Shown here piece after piece: positions 1 through 8,578 of a stretch of DNA of 64,000 bases (position 1 is its first letter; each line of letters opens with the position of its first letter). Position numbers and translations under genes: made by a program. The notes beneath the pieces are model-generated. The model was not told where the DNA came from. It worked only from the letters and a program-made list of their open reading frames with translations, and searched no databases. Location of the stretch: contig JAMPBN010000004.1 in NCBI GenBank assembly GCA_023666665.1, positions 1-64,000 on the forward strand, given 5' to 3'. This DNA comes from Prevotella sp. GTDB lineage: Bacteria > Bacteroidota > Bacteroidia > Bacteroidales > Muribaculaceae.

Positions 1-57
1 CCTTATTTACTGAAATTTATTCACGTTTTATTTTAGTGTCCTCATCTCGGACACTCT

Positions 58-94
58 GAAAATCTGCAAGGCGCAAACCTTGCAGATTTTTTTT
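58..94 (+). terminator. Rho-independent terminator of an unseen upstream gene
   Basis: A 10-bp stem (AATCTGCAAG at 61-70 with its complement at 79-88) is followed by a run of T to base 94. It lies just upstream of the L31 gene and must end a transcript that enters from outside the window. A smaller hairpin (AGTGTCC/GGACACT, 35-55) precedes it. No coding sequence can be assigned to bases 1-57. Confidence 0.8.
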
Positions 95-127
95 GCCCGG
101 GCGCGAGGTTAATTCAGGATTTTTTCG

Positions 128-135
128 TAACTTTG
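128..135 (+). promoter_or_regulatory. Bacteroidetes -7 promoter element for rpmE2
   Basis: TAACTTTG matches the Bacteroidetes -7 consensus TAnnTTTG. No clear -33 TTTG is visible 19-20 bases upstream. The expected start of transcription near 140 would give a leader of about 75 bases before the ATG at 215. Confidence 0.55.
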
Positions 136-214
136 CCGCGCCATTACGAATAGAAGCGGCCTTACCAGCCGATCAATTCACTCATTATCAACGCATAATT
201 AATTGACTGACAAT

Positions 215-472
215 ATGAAAAAAGACATCCACCCCTCCAACTATCGCGAGGTTGCTTTCAAGGACATGTCAAACGACGAGGTGTTCATCACCCGCTCTAC
301 CGTGGCCGCTAAAGAAACCATCACCATTGATGGCGTTGAATATCCTCTGGTGAAGCTCGAAATCACCTCCAGCTCTCATCCCTTCTTCACCGGCAAGCAG
401 AAACTCGTTGACACCGCAGGCCGCGTTGATAAGTTCATGAGCCGCTACGGCAACCGCACCAAGAAAAACTAA
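215..472 (+). CDS. rpmE2: 50S ribosomal protein L31 type B
   Basis: Encodes an 85-residue L31 protein of the large ribosomal subunit. The sequence begins [13 protein letters not shown] and contains the block [19 protein letters not shown] typical of the zinc-free (C-minus, type B) form; the CxxC zinc ligands of type A L31 are absent. The length fits the family (80-90 residues). I chose the ATG at 215 rather than an in-frame TTG at 203 because the family starts MK-x-x-IHP. It is preceded by its own promoter element and followed by a 71-bp gap to the methyltransferase gene, which may share the transcript. Confidence 0.95.
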   Translation: MKKDIHPSNYREVAFKDMSNDEVFITRSTVAAKETITIDGVEYPLVKLEITSSSHPFFTGKQKLVDTAGRVDKFMSRYGNRTKKN

Positions 473-543
473 CTCTACGCAAAGAGTTCGCAATTGATTT
501 CGGCGAGAAACGACCACCAACGTCGCTTCTCGCCTTTTCAATT

Positions 544-1242
544 ATGAGGGAGAAGGTTTTCAGGTTTAAGGAGTTCAGCGTCTGTCATGAGCGGGCAGCA
601 ATGAAAGTCGGCACCGACGGCGTGAGCCTCGGCGCTATGGCTCCGGTGAGCCGCAGGGTACTCGACATAGGCTGCGGTTGCGGACTCATCGGCCTGATGA
701 TGGCGCAGCGGGGTGCTTCAGAGGTCGTGATGCTCGACATTGACCCCGAAGCTGCCGCCGAGGCTGCCGATAACGCCGCTGCATCTCCCTGGACCGACAG
801 GGTTTCGGCAGTGTGCGCCGACATTCTCAACTTCACAACGCAAGAGCCGTTTGACTCCATAGTCTGCAATCCTCCTTTTTTTGCTTCCGGGCTCCTCGCC
901 CCCGACCCGCGCCGCGCCGCCGCCCGCCACGAAGACTCCCTCCCCCCGCAGCCATTTATGCACAAAGCCTCCGCTCTCCTCTCACTGCCCTCTGCCCACT
1001 GCCCACTGCCCACGCTCTCCCTCATCCTCCCCCCCAACCGTTTGGGTCACTGGGTCTATGCCGCCAAACTCGCCGGGCTCCACCTTGTAGAGTCAATCGA
1101 ACTGACAACCAAACCCTCCGCCCCACCCCGCCGAGTCATAGCCATCTTCAGCCACTGCGCCGCCGCGCCACAGCGCCGCCAACTCGCCCTTAATTCCACT
1201 GAATACAAAGCTATTACCTCACCATTCTACCTAAACACATAA
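544..1242 (+). CDS. trmN6: tRNA1(Val) (adenine(37)-N6)-methyltransferase
   Basis: A 232-residue class I SAM-dependent methyltransferase of the YfiC/TrmN6 family, which methylates N6 of A37 in tRNA-Val. SAM-binding motif I is DIGCGCGLIGLMMAQ near residue 41; the acidic motif II is VVMLDIDPEA; the catalytic N6-methyltransferase motif is NPPFF near residue 110. The start MREKVFRFKEFSV agrees with the family (FxFKqFxv). Oddity: the loop before the strand LSLILP, usually a short LLxPxGxL, is replaced by a longer stretch encoded by four heptamers at 984-1011. The CPBP protease gene follows 6 bases later, so the two are probably cotranscribed. Confidence 0.88.
   Translation: MREKVFRFKEFSVCHERAAMKVGTDGVSLGAMAPVSRRVLDIGCGCGLIGLMMAQRGASEVVMLDIDPEAAAEAADNAAASPWTDRVSAVCADILNFTTQEPFDSIVCNPPFFASGLLAPDPRRAAARHEDSLPPQPFMHKASALLSLPSAHCPLPTLSLILPPNRLGHWVYAAKLAGLHLVESIELTTKPSAPPRRVIAIFSHCAAAPQRRQLALNSTEYKAITSPFYLNT
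984..1011 (+). repeat. Heptamer tandem repeat inside trmN6
   Basis: Four tandem copies of (A/T)CTGCCC: ACTGCCC, TCTGCCC, ACTGCCC, ACTGCCC. The array is translated as part of the methyltransferase. Since seven is not a multiple of three, gain or loss of one copy would shift the reading frame. Confidence 0.85.
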
Positions 1243-1248
1243 AGTCAA

Positions 1249-2046
1249 ATGCCCAAAGCCCTAAAATATCTGTTTCTGCTTTTTTTGCTCTTCGTTATCG
1301 GCATAGCACTCACCGGCGGCCTCAGCGCCCTGCTCGTCCGTCTTACCGACAATTCGCTCGCCGTTGTCCGCATCACAATTGTCTGCCAAGACTTGCTTGC
1401 CTTTGTGCTCCCCGCAGTAATCACGGCGCTGCTAATTACCCGCCTGCCCGCCGACCTGCTCTGCCTGCGCACGCTCCCTTCCGCGAAGATGACCGGCCTC
1501 ACAATTGCCACACTTTTGCTTTCCCTTCCGGCTATTGAGGGACTGAACTCGCTGTGCGAAATGCTCCCCTGGCCGCAGAGCGTTCTCGACCTCGAAGCCG
1601 CCGCCGAGGCCGCCTCAACGGCAATTCTCGGCCCGCACACCGGCCTCAACCTCGCCATCGCGCTGATGATTATGTCAATTCTCACCGGTCTGAGCGAAGA
1701 ACTCTTTTTTCGCGGCGCGATGCAAAACATTCTCCGCTCCGGTATGGGCGCACACCTGGCCATATGGCTCACGGCGCTGATTTTCGCCGCCATGCACGGC
1801 CAGGCCGTCGGCCTGCTCCCCCGCACCCTGCTCGGCGCATTCTTCGGCTACGTCCTGCTCTGGTCAGGCTCGCTTTGGTTGCCCATTATCTGCCACGTTG
1901 TCAACAACGCCCTGGCCGTACTGACAATGTGGGCGGGAATCGACTCCGTGTCAACTCCCGCCCTTAGCGTTGTTTCCGCAGCGCTCACGGCTGCGGGTGT
2001 GTATTTGATGCTTCGTCAGTCAAGATCCAAGTCAAGCGGCATATAG
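1249..2046 (+). CDS. CPBP family intramembrane glutamic endopeptidase
   Basis: A 265-residue polytopic membrane protein of the CPBP (CAAX protease/bacteriocin-processing, Abi) family. The three signature motifs are visible: SEELFFRGAMQN (EExxxR) near residue 147, AAMHGQ with the second-motif histidine, and HVVNNALAV near the C terminus with the third-motif H/N. About seven or eight hydrophobic segments are present, starting with one at residues 5-30. Substrates are usually unknown; members process prenylated proteins or peptides, and some give immunity to bacteriocins. It starts 6 bases after trmN6. Its last 31 bases overlap the 3' end of the convergent rubrerythrin gene. Confidence 0.88.
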   Translation: MPKALKYLFLLFLLFVIGIALTGGLSALLVRLTDNSLAVVRITIVCQDLLAFVLPAVITALLITRLPADLLCLRTLPSAKMTGLTIATLLLSLPAIEGLNSLCEMLPWPQSVLDLEAAAEAASTAILGPHTGLNLAIALMIMSILTGLSEELFFRGAMQNILRSGMGAHLAIWLTALIFAAMHGQAVGLLPRTLLGAFFGYVLLWSGSLWLPIICHVVNNALAVLTMWAGIDSVSTPALSVVSAALTAAGVYLMLRQSRSKSSGI

Positions 2047-2603
2047 TGCTGATAGGGATGGTCGCAAGCCGGACATACCGACGGTGGCTCCGTGCCGTAA
2101 TAAACATATCCACAGACCATACACTGCCATTCAATCGGCTCGGGGCGTTTCCATACCGTGCCTGATTGAATCTGCTCAATGAGCTTGCGGAAGCGCTTCT
2201 CATGGCGGGACTCCACTTCGGCAATGGCGCGGAAGTGAGCGGCGATTTCAGGGAAGCCCTCATCGTCGGCAGTCTTCGCGGCGGCGATATAAGCCTCAAC
2301 GCCCTCGGTGTGTTCCTCGGCGGCTGCCGTGGCGAGATTGTCAACCGTCTTGCCGATTACACCCGAGTCAACCGTCAGATTAACCTTAACCTGACCGCCC
2401 TCAAGGAATTTGAAGAACACCTTGCCGTGGCGCAGCTCGTTGGCTGCCGTGTCGGTAAAAACTTTTTCAATGGGATAAAAGCCCTCCTTGTTAGCCTGAG
2501 TGGCATAATACGTATAGCGGCTATAAGCTGCGGATTCCGCCATGTAGGCCGACACCAAGTTAGCCTCTGTCTTAGTGCCGCGAATAGATTTTGTGGTTGT
2601 CAT
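2016..2603 (-). CDS. rbr: Rubrerythrin
   Basis: A 195-residue rubrerythrin, a cytoplasmic non-haem iron peroxidase that reduces hydrogen peroxide in anaerobes. Residues 1-150 form the ferritin-like four-helix domain with di-iron ligand motifs (YMAESAAYSRY; TAANELRHGK; AAEEHTEGVEAY; EVESRHEKRF). Residues 158-185 are the rubredoxin-like domain with two CxxC knuckles (CMVCGY and CPACDHP) for the Fe(Cys)4 site. Both domains are intact and the length is usual. The gene stands alone on the minus strand; its stop lies within the convergent CPBP gene. I saw no clear TAnnTTTG element upstream. Confidence 0.95.
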   Translation of the reverse strand: MTTTKSIRGTKTEANLVSAYMAESAAYSRYTYYATQANKEGFYPIEKVFTDTAANELRHGKVFFKFLEGGQVKVNLTVDSGVIGKTVDNLATAAAEEHTEGVEAYIAAAKTADDEGFPEIAAHFRAIAEVESRHEKRFRKLIEQIQSGTVWKRPEPIEWQCMVCGYVYYGTEPPSVCPACDHPYQHYMPLDLDLD

Positions 2604-2719
2604 AGTTAATAAAGCATTTTTGGTTATGAATCACATTTTACATAACCAACACCCCACCCCCCGCATATGTTCACCACCCACACCTCAGAAATACGTTTTG
2701 ACGGCAAAGAGGAATTGAT

Positions 2720-2992
2720 CTATAAAGATTTGCTTGAACGCGGAGATGTTGTTTTGCTCGTAAAACAGCAACATTGCCGATTATACATTGTTACGTGCGC
2801 CTGCGGGGTTAGCTTATAGCGGGTAGACGGACCTCTGCCAACGACTTCAGCATGTCCATTTTTCACGATAGCAGCCAAGGCGCGTTTTACCGTTGCCGCA
2901 CTTGGGTTATTGGTTAGTGCGGCCTCGACTTCGCTGCGTGATGACAGCGGATTGTAATGCAAAATCTGCAGAATTTCTATATCAAGAGTCAT
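2720..2992 (-). pseudogene. Truncated winged-helix DNA-binding protein (Fic-type N terminus)
   Basis: The first about 67 residues (start MTLDIEILQILHYNPLSSRS, then ATVKRALAAIVKNG and GRGPSTRYKLTPQAH) look like the winged helix-turn-helix N terminus of Bacteroidetes Fic-family or related regulators, which normally continue for 250-300 more residues. Here the similarity stops at about base 2790 and the frame runs on as a Cys/Ser-rich tail (YNRQCCCFTSK) to a stop. No Fic motif HxFxxGNG is present. I infer that the body of the gene was lost by deletion or recombination. A 50-codon plus-strand frame (2667-2819, starting MFTTHTSEIRFDG) overlaps the junction and could be a fragment of the joined sequence. 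A small functional DNA-binding protein cannot be excluded, since an intact operator-like array lies immediately upstream. Confidence 0.5.
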
Positions 2993-3004
2993 AACTTATG
3001 TTTT

Positions 3005-3089
3005 ATCGGCTCAAATTTAGCGAAAAAATGGCAAAAATCGGCTCACGATGAGCCGATTTTTTGCTTTTTCCGTCCATTTTTGAGCCGAT
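3005..3089. promoter_or_regulatory. Nested symmetric operator-like array of four ATCGGCTCA half-sites
   Basis: ATCGGCTCA occurs at 3005-3013 and 3037-3045, and its reverse complement TGAGCCGAT at 3049-3057 and 3081-3089. Both inverted pairs share the same centre (base 3047), and steps within each arm are exactly 32 bp. The inner pair forms a 13-bp stem with a CGA loop and a T tract, so it could also act as a terminator. The array starts 13 bases upstream of the winged-helix remnant and suggests autoregulation by that family. Confidence 0.75.
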
Positions 3090-3187
3090 AGCTATTAAGC
3101 GGTCTGTGCCGTCTGACACGAACTTGACAGTTGCACTGCCACGCCACGCCATACATCGCACTTTACACATTGCATCCCGTAACGGCG

Positions 3188-3219
3188 TTTGGGAAATTGG
3201 GAAGATTGTTGTAACTTTG
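3188..3219 (+). promoter_or_regulatory. Promoter of the PBP1A gene
   Basis: TTTG (3188-3191), a 20-base spacer, then TAACTTTG (3212-3219): a full Bacteroidetes -33/-7 promoter. The predicted start of transcription (about 3223-3226) is only 2-5 bases from the ATG at 3228. Confidence 0.8.
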
Positions 3220-3227
3220 CGGGAGTT

Positions 3228-5600
3228 ATGAAGAAGGAAAAGATTGGAATTTCTGCTCGCAGCCGCCGCATTATCAAGGCGCTGTGGGTTGCTTTTGGCG
3301 CAGTGGTGGTTGGCGTAGCGCTGCTGCTGGTGCTTATATACAATGGCATAATCGGTTATATGCCTGATATTGAGAGCCTGAAGAACCCGACGGATAAGTT
3401 TGCAAGCGTGGTTTACAGCGCCGACGGCCAGGAGCTTGGCCGCTATTTCCGCCCTACCGGCAACCGCGTTTATGCCGACTATAGTGAAATCTCTGAAAAC
3501 GTTATCAACGCGCTGATAGCCACCGAAGATGCCCGCTTTATGGACCATAGCGGTATTGATGCCAAGGCAATTGCCCGCGCTATGGTCAAGACGGTGTTTT
3601 TGCAGCAAAAGAGCGCAGGCGGCGGCTCAACCCTGACTCAGCAGCTTGCTAAACAACTCTACTCTCCGGGGAGCCGCAACATTTTTCAGCGCGCCATTCA
3701 GAAGCCTGTGGAGTGGATGATTGCTGTGAAACTGGAGCGTTTCTACTCCAAGGAGGAGATTATCAAGATGTACCTCAACCAGTTTGACTTCCTCTATAAC
3801 GCCGTGGGCATCAAATCGGCGGCGTGGGTCTACTTCGGCAAAGATGCCAACGATCTGAACATTGAGGAGGCTGCCACTCTGGTTGGTATGGTGAAAAATC
3901 CGTCGTATTTCAACCCCATCCGCAAGCCCGAGCGCACACGCGACCGTCGCAACACCGTGCTCTCCCAAATGGAGAAGAACGGCTATCTCACCGAGTCACA
4001 ACGCGACTCCCTTTCAGCTATGCCCCTGACCCTCGACTATCACAAAGTGGACCACAAAGATGGCCCCGCGCCATACTTCCGCGAGGAGCTGCGCCGTATG
4101 CTTGGAGCAAAGAAACCCTTGCGCTCGGATTATCCCAAGTGGGAGGGCCAGAAGTTTGTTGACGACTCCATAGCGTGGGCCACGAATCCGCTCTACGGTT
4201 GGATTGAAAAGAACCCCAAGCCCGACGGCTCACACTACGACATTTATACCGACGGCTTGCGAATCAACACCACCATTGACTCGCGTATGCAGCAATATGC
4301 CGAAGATGCCCTCGTTTCGCACCTCAGCAAGACCCTGCAACCCGCGTTCTGGAAAGAGAAAAAAGGTTCGAAGTCAGCACCTTATTCCTCAAACCGCGAA
4401 GAAGTATCGGCCCAGGCCATTGAAAACCTCATTGCCCGCGCTATCAAAGACAGCGACCGCTACCGTTGGCTCAAAAAAGAGGGACTGACAGAGGTCGAAA
4501 TCCAGCGCAACTTCAACGAACCCACTGAACTCAAAGTATTTACCTACGACGGCTGGACCGACACCACAATGACTCCGCGTGACTCGATTCTGTATCACAA
4601 GTCATTCCTCCGCGCCGGATTTATGGCCATGGACCCGCGCAACGGCTACGTCAAGGCATACGTTGGCGGCCCGAACTTCTCGGCGTTCCAATATGATATG
4701 GTCAGCACCGGTCGCCGTCAGGTCGGCTCCACCATTAAGCCGCTGCTCTACACCTACGCTATGGAAGAGGGCTTCACACCCTGCGATGAGTTCCTCAACG
4801 AGCAGCCCACCATTTACGATGCCAACGGCCGCCCCTGGCAGCCCCGCAATGCCGGCACGACCCGCGTCGGCGAGATGGTAGACCTGCGCTGGGCGCTTAC
4901 CAACTCAAACAACTGGATTTCCGCCCGACTTATGGATCAGCTCAGCCCCGCAACGTTTGCGCAGAATCTCCACACGTTCGGCATCAACAACCATATTGAC
5001 CCTGTTGTGTCGCTCTGTCTGGGCATTTGCGACGTGTCGGTCAAGGAGATGGTCACCGCTTATTCCGCGTTTGCCAACGGCGGTATGCGTACCGACCCGC
5101 TGTTCGTTACCTCAATCACTGACTCCAACGGCAATGTAATTTCGGAGTTTACAACCTCCCATACGGAAGTGATTTCCGGGCGCGCATATTGGCGCATACT
5201 GTCGATTCTGCTCAACGTCGTTGACTCCGGCACCGGGTCGCGTCTGCGTCGCGCGCCGTTCAACTTGACGGCTCAGATGGGCGGCAAAACCGGTACCACC
5301 AACTCCAATTCCGATGGCTGGTTCATGGGCTTCACCCCCGAACTCGTCACGGCAACGTGGGTAGGCGGCGAAGAGAAGCCGATTCACTTCAACTCTATGG
5401 CTCAGGGTCAGGGCGCTTCAATGGCGTTGCCCATTACCGGCAAGTTCCTGACCAAGGTGTTTGCTGACAAGTCGCTGCCCTATCGCCAGGATACGCAGTT
5501 TATATTCCCCGAGGGGATAAACCTCTGCGAGGGCGAAGACGTGGGCGTGCTTACCGACACCACCTCCGACGACCCCGCCGTCGACAATATCTTCGACTAA
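3228..5600 (+). CDS. Class A penicillin-binding protein 1A (bifunctional)
   Basis: A 790-residue bifunctional peptidoglycan synthase. After a short basic N terminus comes one membrane anchor (about residues 17-38). The GT51 transglycosylase domain holds the catalytic motif EDARFMDHSG (E100-D101) and GGGSTLTQQLAKQL. The transpeptidase domain holds SxxK (S501-T-I-K504), SxN (S560-N-N562) and KTG (K687-T-G689). It polymerises lipid II and cross-links stem peptides in the periplasm. I chose the ATG at 3228 rather than a frame-extending start at 3189, because the promoter -7 element sits between them. The 3' end overlaps the convergent antiporter gene by 4 bp. Which PBP1 paralogue it is (mrcA-like) cannot be decided from one gene. 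Confidence 0.93.
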   Translation: MKKEKIGISARSRRIIKALWVAFGAVVVGVALLLVLIYNGIIGYMPDIESLKNPTDKFASVVYSADGQELGRYFRPTGNRVYADYSEISENVINALIATEDARFMDHSGIDAKAIARAMVKTVFLQQKSAGGGSTLTQQLAKQLYSPGSRNIFQRAIQKPVEWMIAVKLERFYSKEEIIKMYLNQFDFLYNAVGIKSAAWVYFGKDANDLNIEEAATLVGMVKNPSYFNPIRKPERTRDRRNTVLSQMEKNGYLTESQRDSLSAMPLTLDYHKVDHKDGPAPYFREELRRMLGAKKPLRSDYPKWEGQKFVDDSIAWATNPLYGWIEKNPKPDGSHYDIYTDGLRINTTIDSRMQQYAEDALVSHLSKTLQPAFWKEKKGSKSAPYSSNREEVSAQAIENLIARAIKDSDRYRWLKKEGLTEVEIQRNFNEPTELKVFTYDGWTDTTMTPRDSILYHKSFLRAGFMAMDPRNGYVKAYVGGPNFSAFQYDMVSTGRRQVGSTIKPLLYTYAMEEGFTPCDEFLNEQPTIYDANGRPWQPRNAGTTRVGEMVDLRWALTNSNNWISARLMDQLSPATFAQNLHTFGINNHIDPVVSLCLGICDVSVKEMVTAYSAFANGGMRTDPLFVTSITDSNGNVISEFTTSHTEVISGRAYWRILSILLNVVDSGTGSRLRRAPFNLTAQMGGKTGTTNSNSDGWFMGFTPELVTATWVGGEEKPIHFNSMAQGQGASMALPITGKFLTKVFADKSLPYRQDTQFIFPEGINLCEGEDVGVLTDTTSDDPAVDNIFD

Positions 5601-7807
5601 GCCAATTTAGCGGCCGATGAGGGTTGGGCAACGACCCAAACCACGTCGCCCTCGCGGAATGCCTCACCGGGGGTCAGCTTGACGAAAGCGCCCTGGCGCT
5701 GCAGCGCAACCACCATGGCGTGATACTTGTTTCGCAAATCAGCCTCCTGTAGCGTCTTGCCCGGCAGCGGCGAGTGGGGCGACAGCGTGATGCTCGAGAA
5801 CTTCACGTCTTCATTTTTCCCCTCGGCCGACGAGGAGTCGGCACCTTTCTCGAGCTGCGACATAAAGTTGGAAATGTTTTCTTCCGTACCGATTACGCCG
5901 ACAACGTCGCCGGGGAACAGACGCTCATCGCCGCCGGGCACGGGGATGACTTCGCCGCCGCGCTGAATCGACGCAATGTTAACGTCATACTTGCGGCCAA
6001 CGTTGGAGATGCACAGGCGGTCGCCCACAAAGGGGAAATCATAGCCCACGGTGCCGTAGGCAAGGTGCATATTGCTGACCAGGTTGTTTTTTGAGCCGGA
6101 GCGGCGCAGTTCGCGCTCGTTGAGATTATCGAGGAAGCGCGATTCGAGGCGAGCCAGGCGGCGGTGCATTTTGCGCGACAAAAATATCATTGCCATCACA
6201 AAAAGCGCCAGACCCACTGTCACGCCTGTCGAAAAGCCATAATACGAGCCGATTATGTAGATAATGAACGACAGGCAGAGAATCAGCCTGACGGCGGCCA
6301 TGACCATCAGCGGCACCCCGGCACGGGAGTTGAGGCTGATGAGCAGCTGGCGCTCGGCGCGGCGCGATGAGTGGTAGGTCAGCGCTAAGAGGAACGGCGA
6401 CATCAGCGTTAGGGTGATGAAGCAGCTGAGGAAGCGGCCCCCGCCTGAGGGTATCCACCCGGTAATCAGCGGCTTGAGATAGAGGTTGCTGACCAGAACT
6501 ATGGCAATGAGCAGCGAGCCGTAGAGCAAAATGCGCCAGGCGTAGCGCTTGAGTATTTTCTGCCATACACGCTTGCTTTCGCTTTCGGTGGCAGCCCGCG
6601 AGGAGTAGCGGTCAATAAGGAACTGCCAGCGTTTGGGCAGATGTGCAGCCACGAGGTTGTAGGTCGGGTCGGCAAGTTTCAGGAAGTATGGTGTGCCGAA
6701 CGTCGTGATTACCGATACGGCAACGATGATGGGATACATCGACGAGTTGATGACGCCGAGCGAGGTGCCCAACGTTGCGATAATGAACGAAAATTCACCG
6801 ATTTGCGTCAGCGTAAAGCCGCTCTGTATGGCAATTTTCAGCGGCTGGCCGGTAATGAGCATACCCGACGTGCCGAAGATGATGCCGCCGCAAACCACTG
6901 CTGCGGAGAGTATCAATATTGGTTGCCAATATTCCACTATTACCGTGGGGTTTACCATCATACCCACCGAGATAAAAAACACTGCGCCGAAGAGATTCTT
7001 GACCGGGGTCATAACGTGTTCGATTCGCTCGGCATAGCTCGTGCCGGCAAGGATTGACCCCATAACGAATGCGCCGAGAGCCAGTGAGAAGCCGCAGTAG
7101 ACGGAGAATACCGCCATTCCGAAGCAGAGGCCTATGGAGAGCACCAGGAGGGTTTCGTCGTTGAGGTAGCGGCGCACGGCGTTGAAAATCGTGGGCAAGA
7201 CATAAGTACCTACCACAAACCATATTACCAGGAAGAACACCAGCTTGGCCATTGACATCAGCAGTTCCGAGCCCTCGACCGAATTATTGACGGCAATGGA
7301 GCTAAGCACCACCATAAGTAGCACTGCAAATAGATCTTCAACAATCAGCACACCAAGCACTTGAGAAGCAAAACGGCGGTGGCGCAGTCCGGCATCGCCA
7401 AGAGCTTTGATTATGATAGTGGTAGACTGCATGGAAATCATACCGCCGAGAAAGAGGCTGTTGATAGGCGTGAAGCCGAGCAGATGGCCGATGCAAAATC
7501 CGGTACACATCATTCCGCAGATGACTATCAGCGCCGTGATTATGGCCGAGCCGCCGCAGTCCATCAGCTTTTTGAAACTGAATTCCAAACCGAGGGTAAA
7601 GAGCAGCACCACTATGCCGATTTCGGCCCAAAAGTCAATATTTTCGGCGTTTGCCAACGAGGGGAGCGGCTCGAAGTTAGGGCTTGCAAGAAAGCCGGCT
7701 ACGATGTAGCCCAACACTACGGGCTGCTTTATCCACTTGAACAGCAACGTAACTACGGCGCCAAGCACCATAATATACGCCAGGTCGGTAATCAGAGATT
7801 CTATCAT
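5597..7807 (-). CDS. Cation:proton antiporter (CPA2/Kef type) with TrkA-C domains
   Basis: A 736-residue inner-membrane antiporter. Residues 1-390 form a Na_H_Exchanger (CPA2) domain with about 12 hydrophobic helices and the family-like segment LLFTLGLEFSFKKL near residue 75. A second hydrophobic block (about 425-560) is followed by two soluble segments (about 590-655 and 670-736) resembling TrkA-C ligand-binding domains, including VIPVPGGDERLFPGDVV. It is thus like KefB/KefC-type K+/H+ exchangers or Bacteroidetes NhaS-like proteins, but lacks an obvious TrkA-N Rossmann domain. It faces the PBP1A gene with a 4-bp overlap and stands 51 bp downstream of the MgtC-like gene on the same strand. 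Confidence 0.85.
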   Translation of the reverse strand: MIESLITDLAYIMVLGAVVTLLFKWIKQPVVLGYIVAGFLASPNFEPLPSLANAENIDFWAEIGIVVLLFTLGLEFSFKKLMDCGGSAIITALIVICGMMCTGFCIGHLLGFTPINSLFLGGMISMQSTTIIIKALGDAGLRHRRFASQVLGVLIVEDLFAVLLMVVLSSIAVNNSVEGSELLMSMAKLVFFLVIWFVVGTYVLPTIFNAVRRYLNDETLLVLSIGLCFGMAVFSVYCGFSLALGAFVMGSILAGTSYAERIEHVMTPVKNLFGAVFFISVGMMVNPTVIVEYWQPILILSAAVVCGGIIFGTSGMLITGQPLKIAIQSGFTLTQIGEFSFIIATLGTSLGVINSSMYPIIVAVSVITTFGTPYFLKLADPTYNLVAAHLPKRWQFLIDRYSSRAATESESKRVWQKILKRYAWRILLYGSLLIAIVLVSNLYLKPLITGWIPSGGGRFLSCFITLTLMSPFLLALTYHSSRRAERQLLISLNSRAGVPLMVMAAVRLILCLSFIIYIIGSYYGFSTGVTVGLALFVMAMIFLSRKMHRRLARLESRFLDNLNERELRRSGSKNNLVSNMHLAYGTVGYDFPFVGDRLCISNVGRKYDVNIASIQRGGEVIPVPGGDERLFPGDVVGVIGTEENISNFMSQLEKGADSSSAEGKNEDVKFSSITLSPHSPLPGKTLQEADLRNKYHAMVVALQRQGAFVKLTPGEAFREGDVVWVVAQPSSAAKLA

Positions 7808-7813
7808 TTTTAG

Positions 7814-7830
7814 TCAAGCCTTTGGCTTGA
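7814..7830. repeat. Palindrome between MgtC-like and antiporter genes
   Basis: A perfect 7-bp stem TCAAGCC/GGCTTGA with loop TTT. It sits 6 bases upstream of the antiporter start, followed by two TGGGTTA/TGGGTTT heptamers (7831-7844). It may be a weak terminator or a short member of the palindrome family seen in other gaps of this window. Confidence 0.5.
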
Positions 7831-7858
7831 TGGGTTATGGGTTTTGTTAAACGTACTT

Positions 7859-8578
7859 TTAGGAGAGTTGGTTGGCGATGGAGATTGACTCTGTAGGATA
7901 GACTTTGGAGAGGGTTTGGAACAGGGCGATGTAGTCGGTGTGTTCGCGGAGCAGAACCACGAGGTTCAGGCGGGTGACTCCGGCTTCGTAGTCGTAGTCA
8001 ACGTAGGTGTTGACCAGCGAGGCGTGGTGAGATTTCAGCGCGGCGCGATATGGCTGTATCTCCGTGCAGATAGTCTTGACTTTAAGGCGGATAATGCGAC
8101 TCTCCGCACCCATGTCGAGCTTGTGTTCAATATTTTCGAGCTGCACTAAGATGAAAAGTATCAGCAGCGTGGCGCAGATTGAGAGTACGTAGAGTCCCAC
8201 TCCGACGGCCAGGCCGATAATTGACGCCATCCATATGCCGGCAGCGGTGGTCAGTCCGCGCACGGAGCCTTTGGCCTGAATTATGGCGCCGGCACCGAGA
8301 AAGCCGATGCCGGTGATTACCTGCGCGGCAATTCGCCCCGGGTCGCCGTTTTTCAGCCCTACGTATTCTTGACATACATAGATGCTAACGAGCATAGCGA
8401 GCGTCGCGCCCATAGCGATGAGCGAGAACGTGCGCAGCCCGGCGGGCTGCCCCTTGCGCTTGCGCTCGTAGCCCACAACTGCACCCAACACCATACTCAG
8501 GCAAAGGCGAAAAAGCGCCTGACCGGTAGATATGTCTACGGCGTTGAGCCGGGTGTATATGTAGCCGAGGAAGTCCAC
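7859..8578 (-). CDS. MgtC/SapB family membrane protein
   Basis: A 239-residue protein whose first about 150 residues have the MgtC/SapB hydrophobic pattern with signature segments GAVVGYERKRKGQPAGLRT and TGIGFLGAGAIIQ, then SVRGLTTAAGIW. A soluble C-terminal domain of about 85 residues with an ACT-like pattern follows, as in the longer MgtC proteins. MgtC proteins are linked to Mg2+ limitation and, in some pathogens, to control of ATP synthase; the role here is not known. The start is GTG at 8578, directly after the TAA stop of the coiled-coil gene, so translation is probably coupled. Confidence 0.85.
   Translation of the reverse strand: MDFLGYIYTRLNAVDISTGQALFRLCLSMVLGAVVGYERKRKGQPAGLRTFSLIAMGATLAMLVSIYVCQEYVGLKNGDPGRIAAQVITGIGFLGAGAIIQAKGSVRGLTTAAGIWMASIIGLAVGVGLYVLSICATLLILFILVQLENIEHKLDMGAESRIIRLKVKTICTEIQPYRAALKSHHASLVNTYVDYDYEAGVTRLNLVVLLREHTDYIALFQTLSKVYPTESISIANQLS

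Noticed and set aside
2667-2819. Plus-strand 50-codon frame starting MFTTHTSEIRFDG
   Set aside because: It overlaps the end of the winged-helix remnant and has no promoter or known domain; mentioned only as a possible fragment at the deletion junction.
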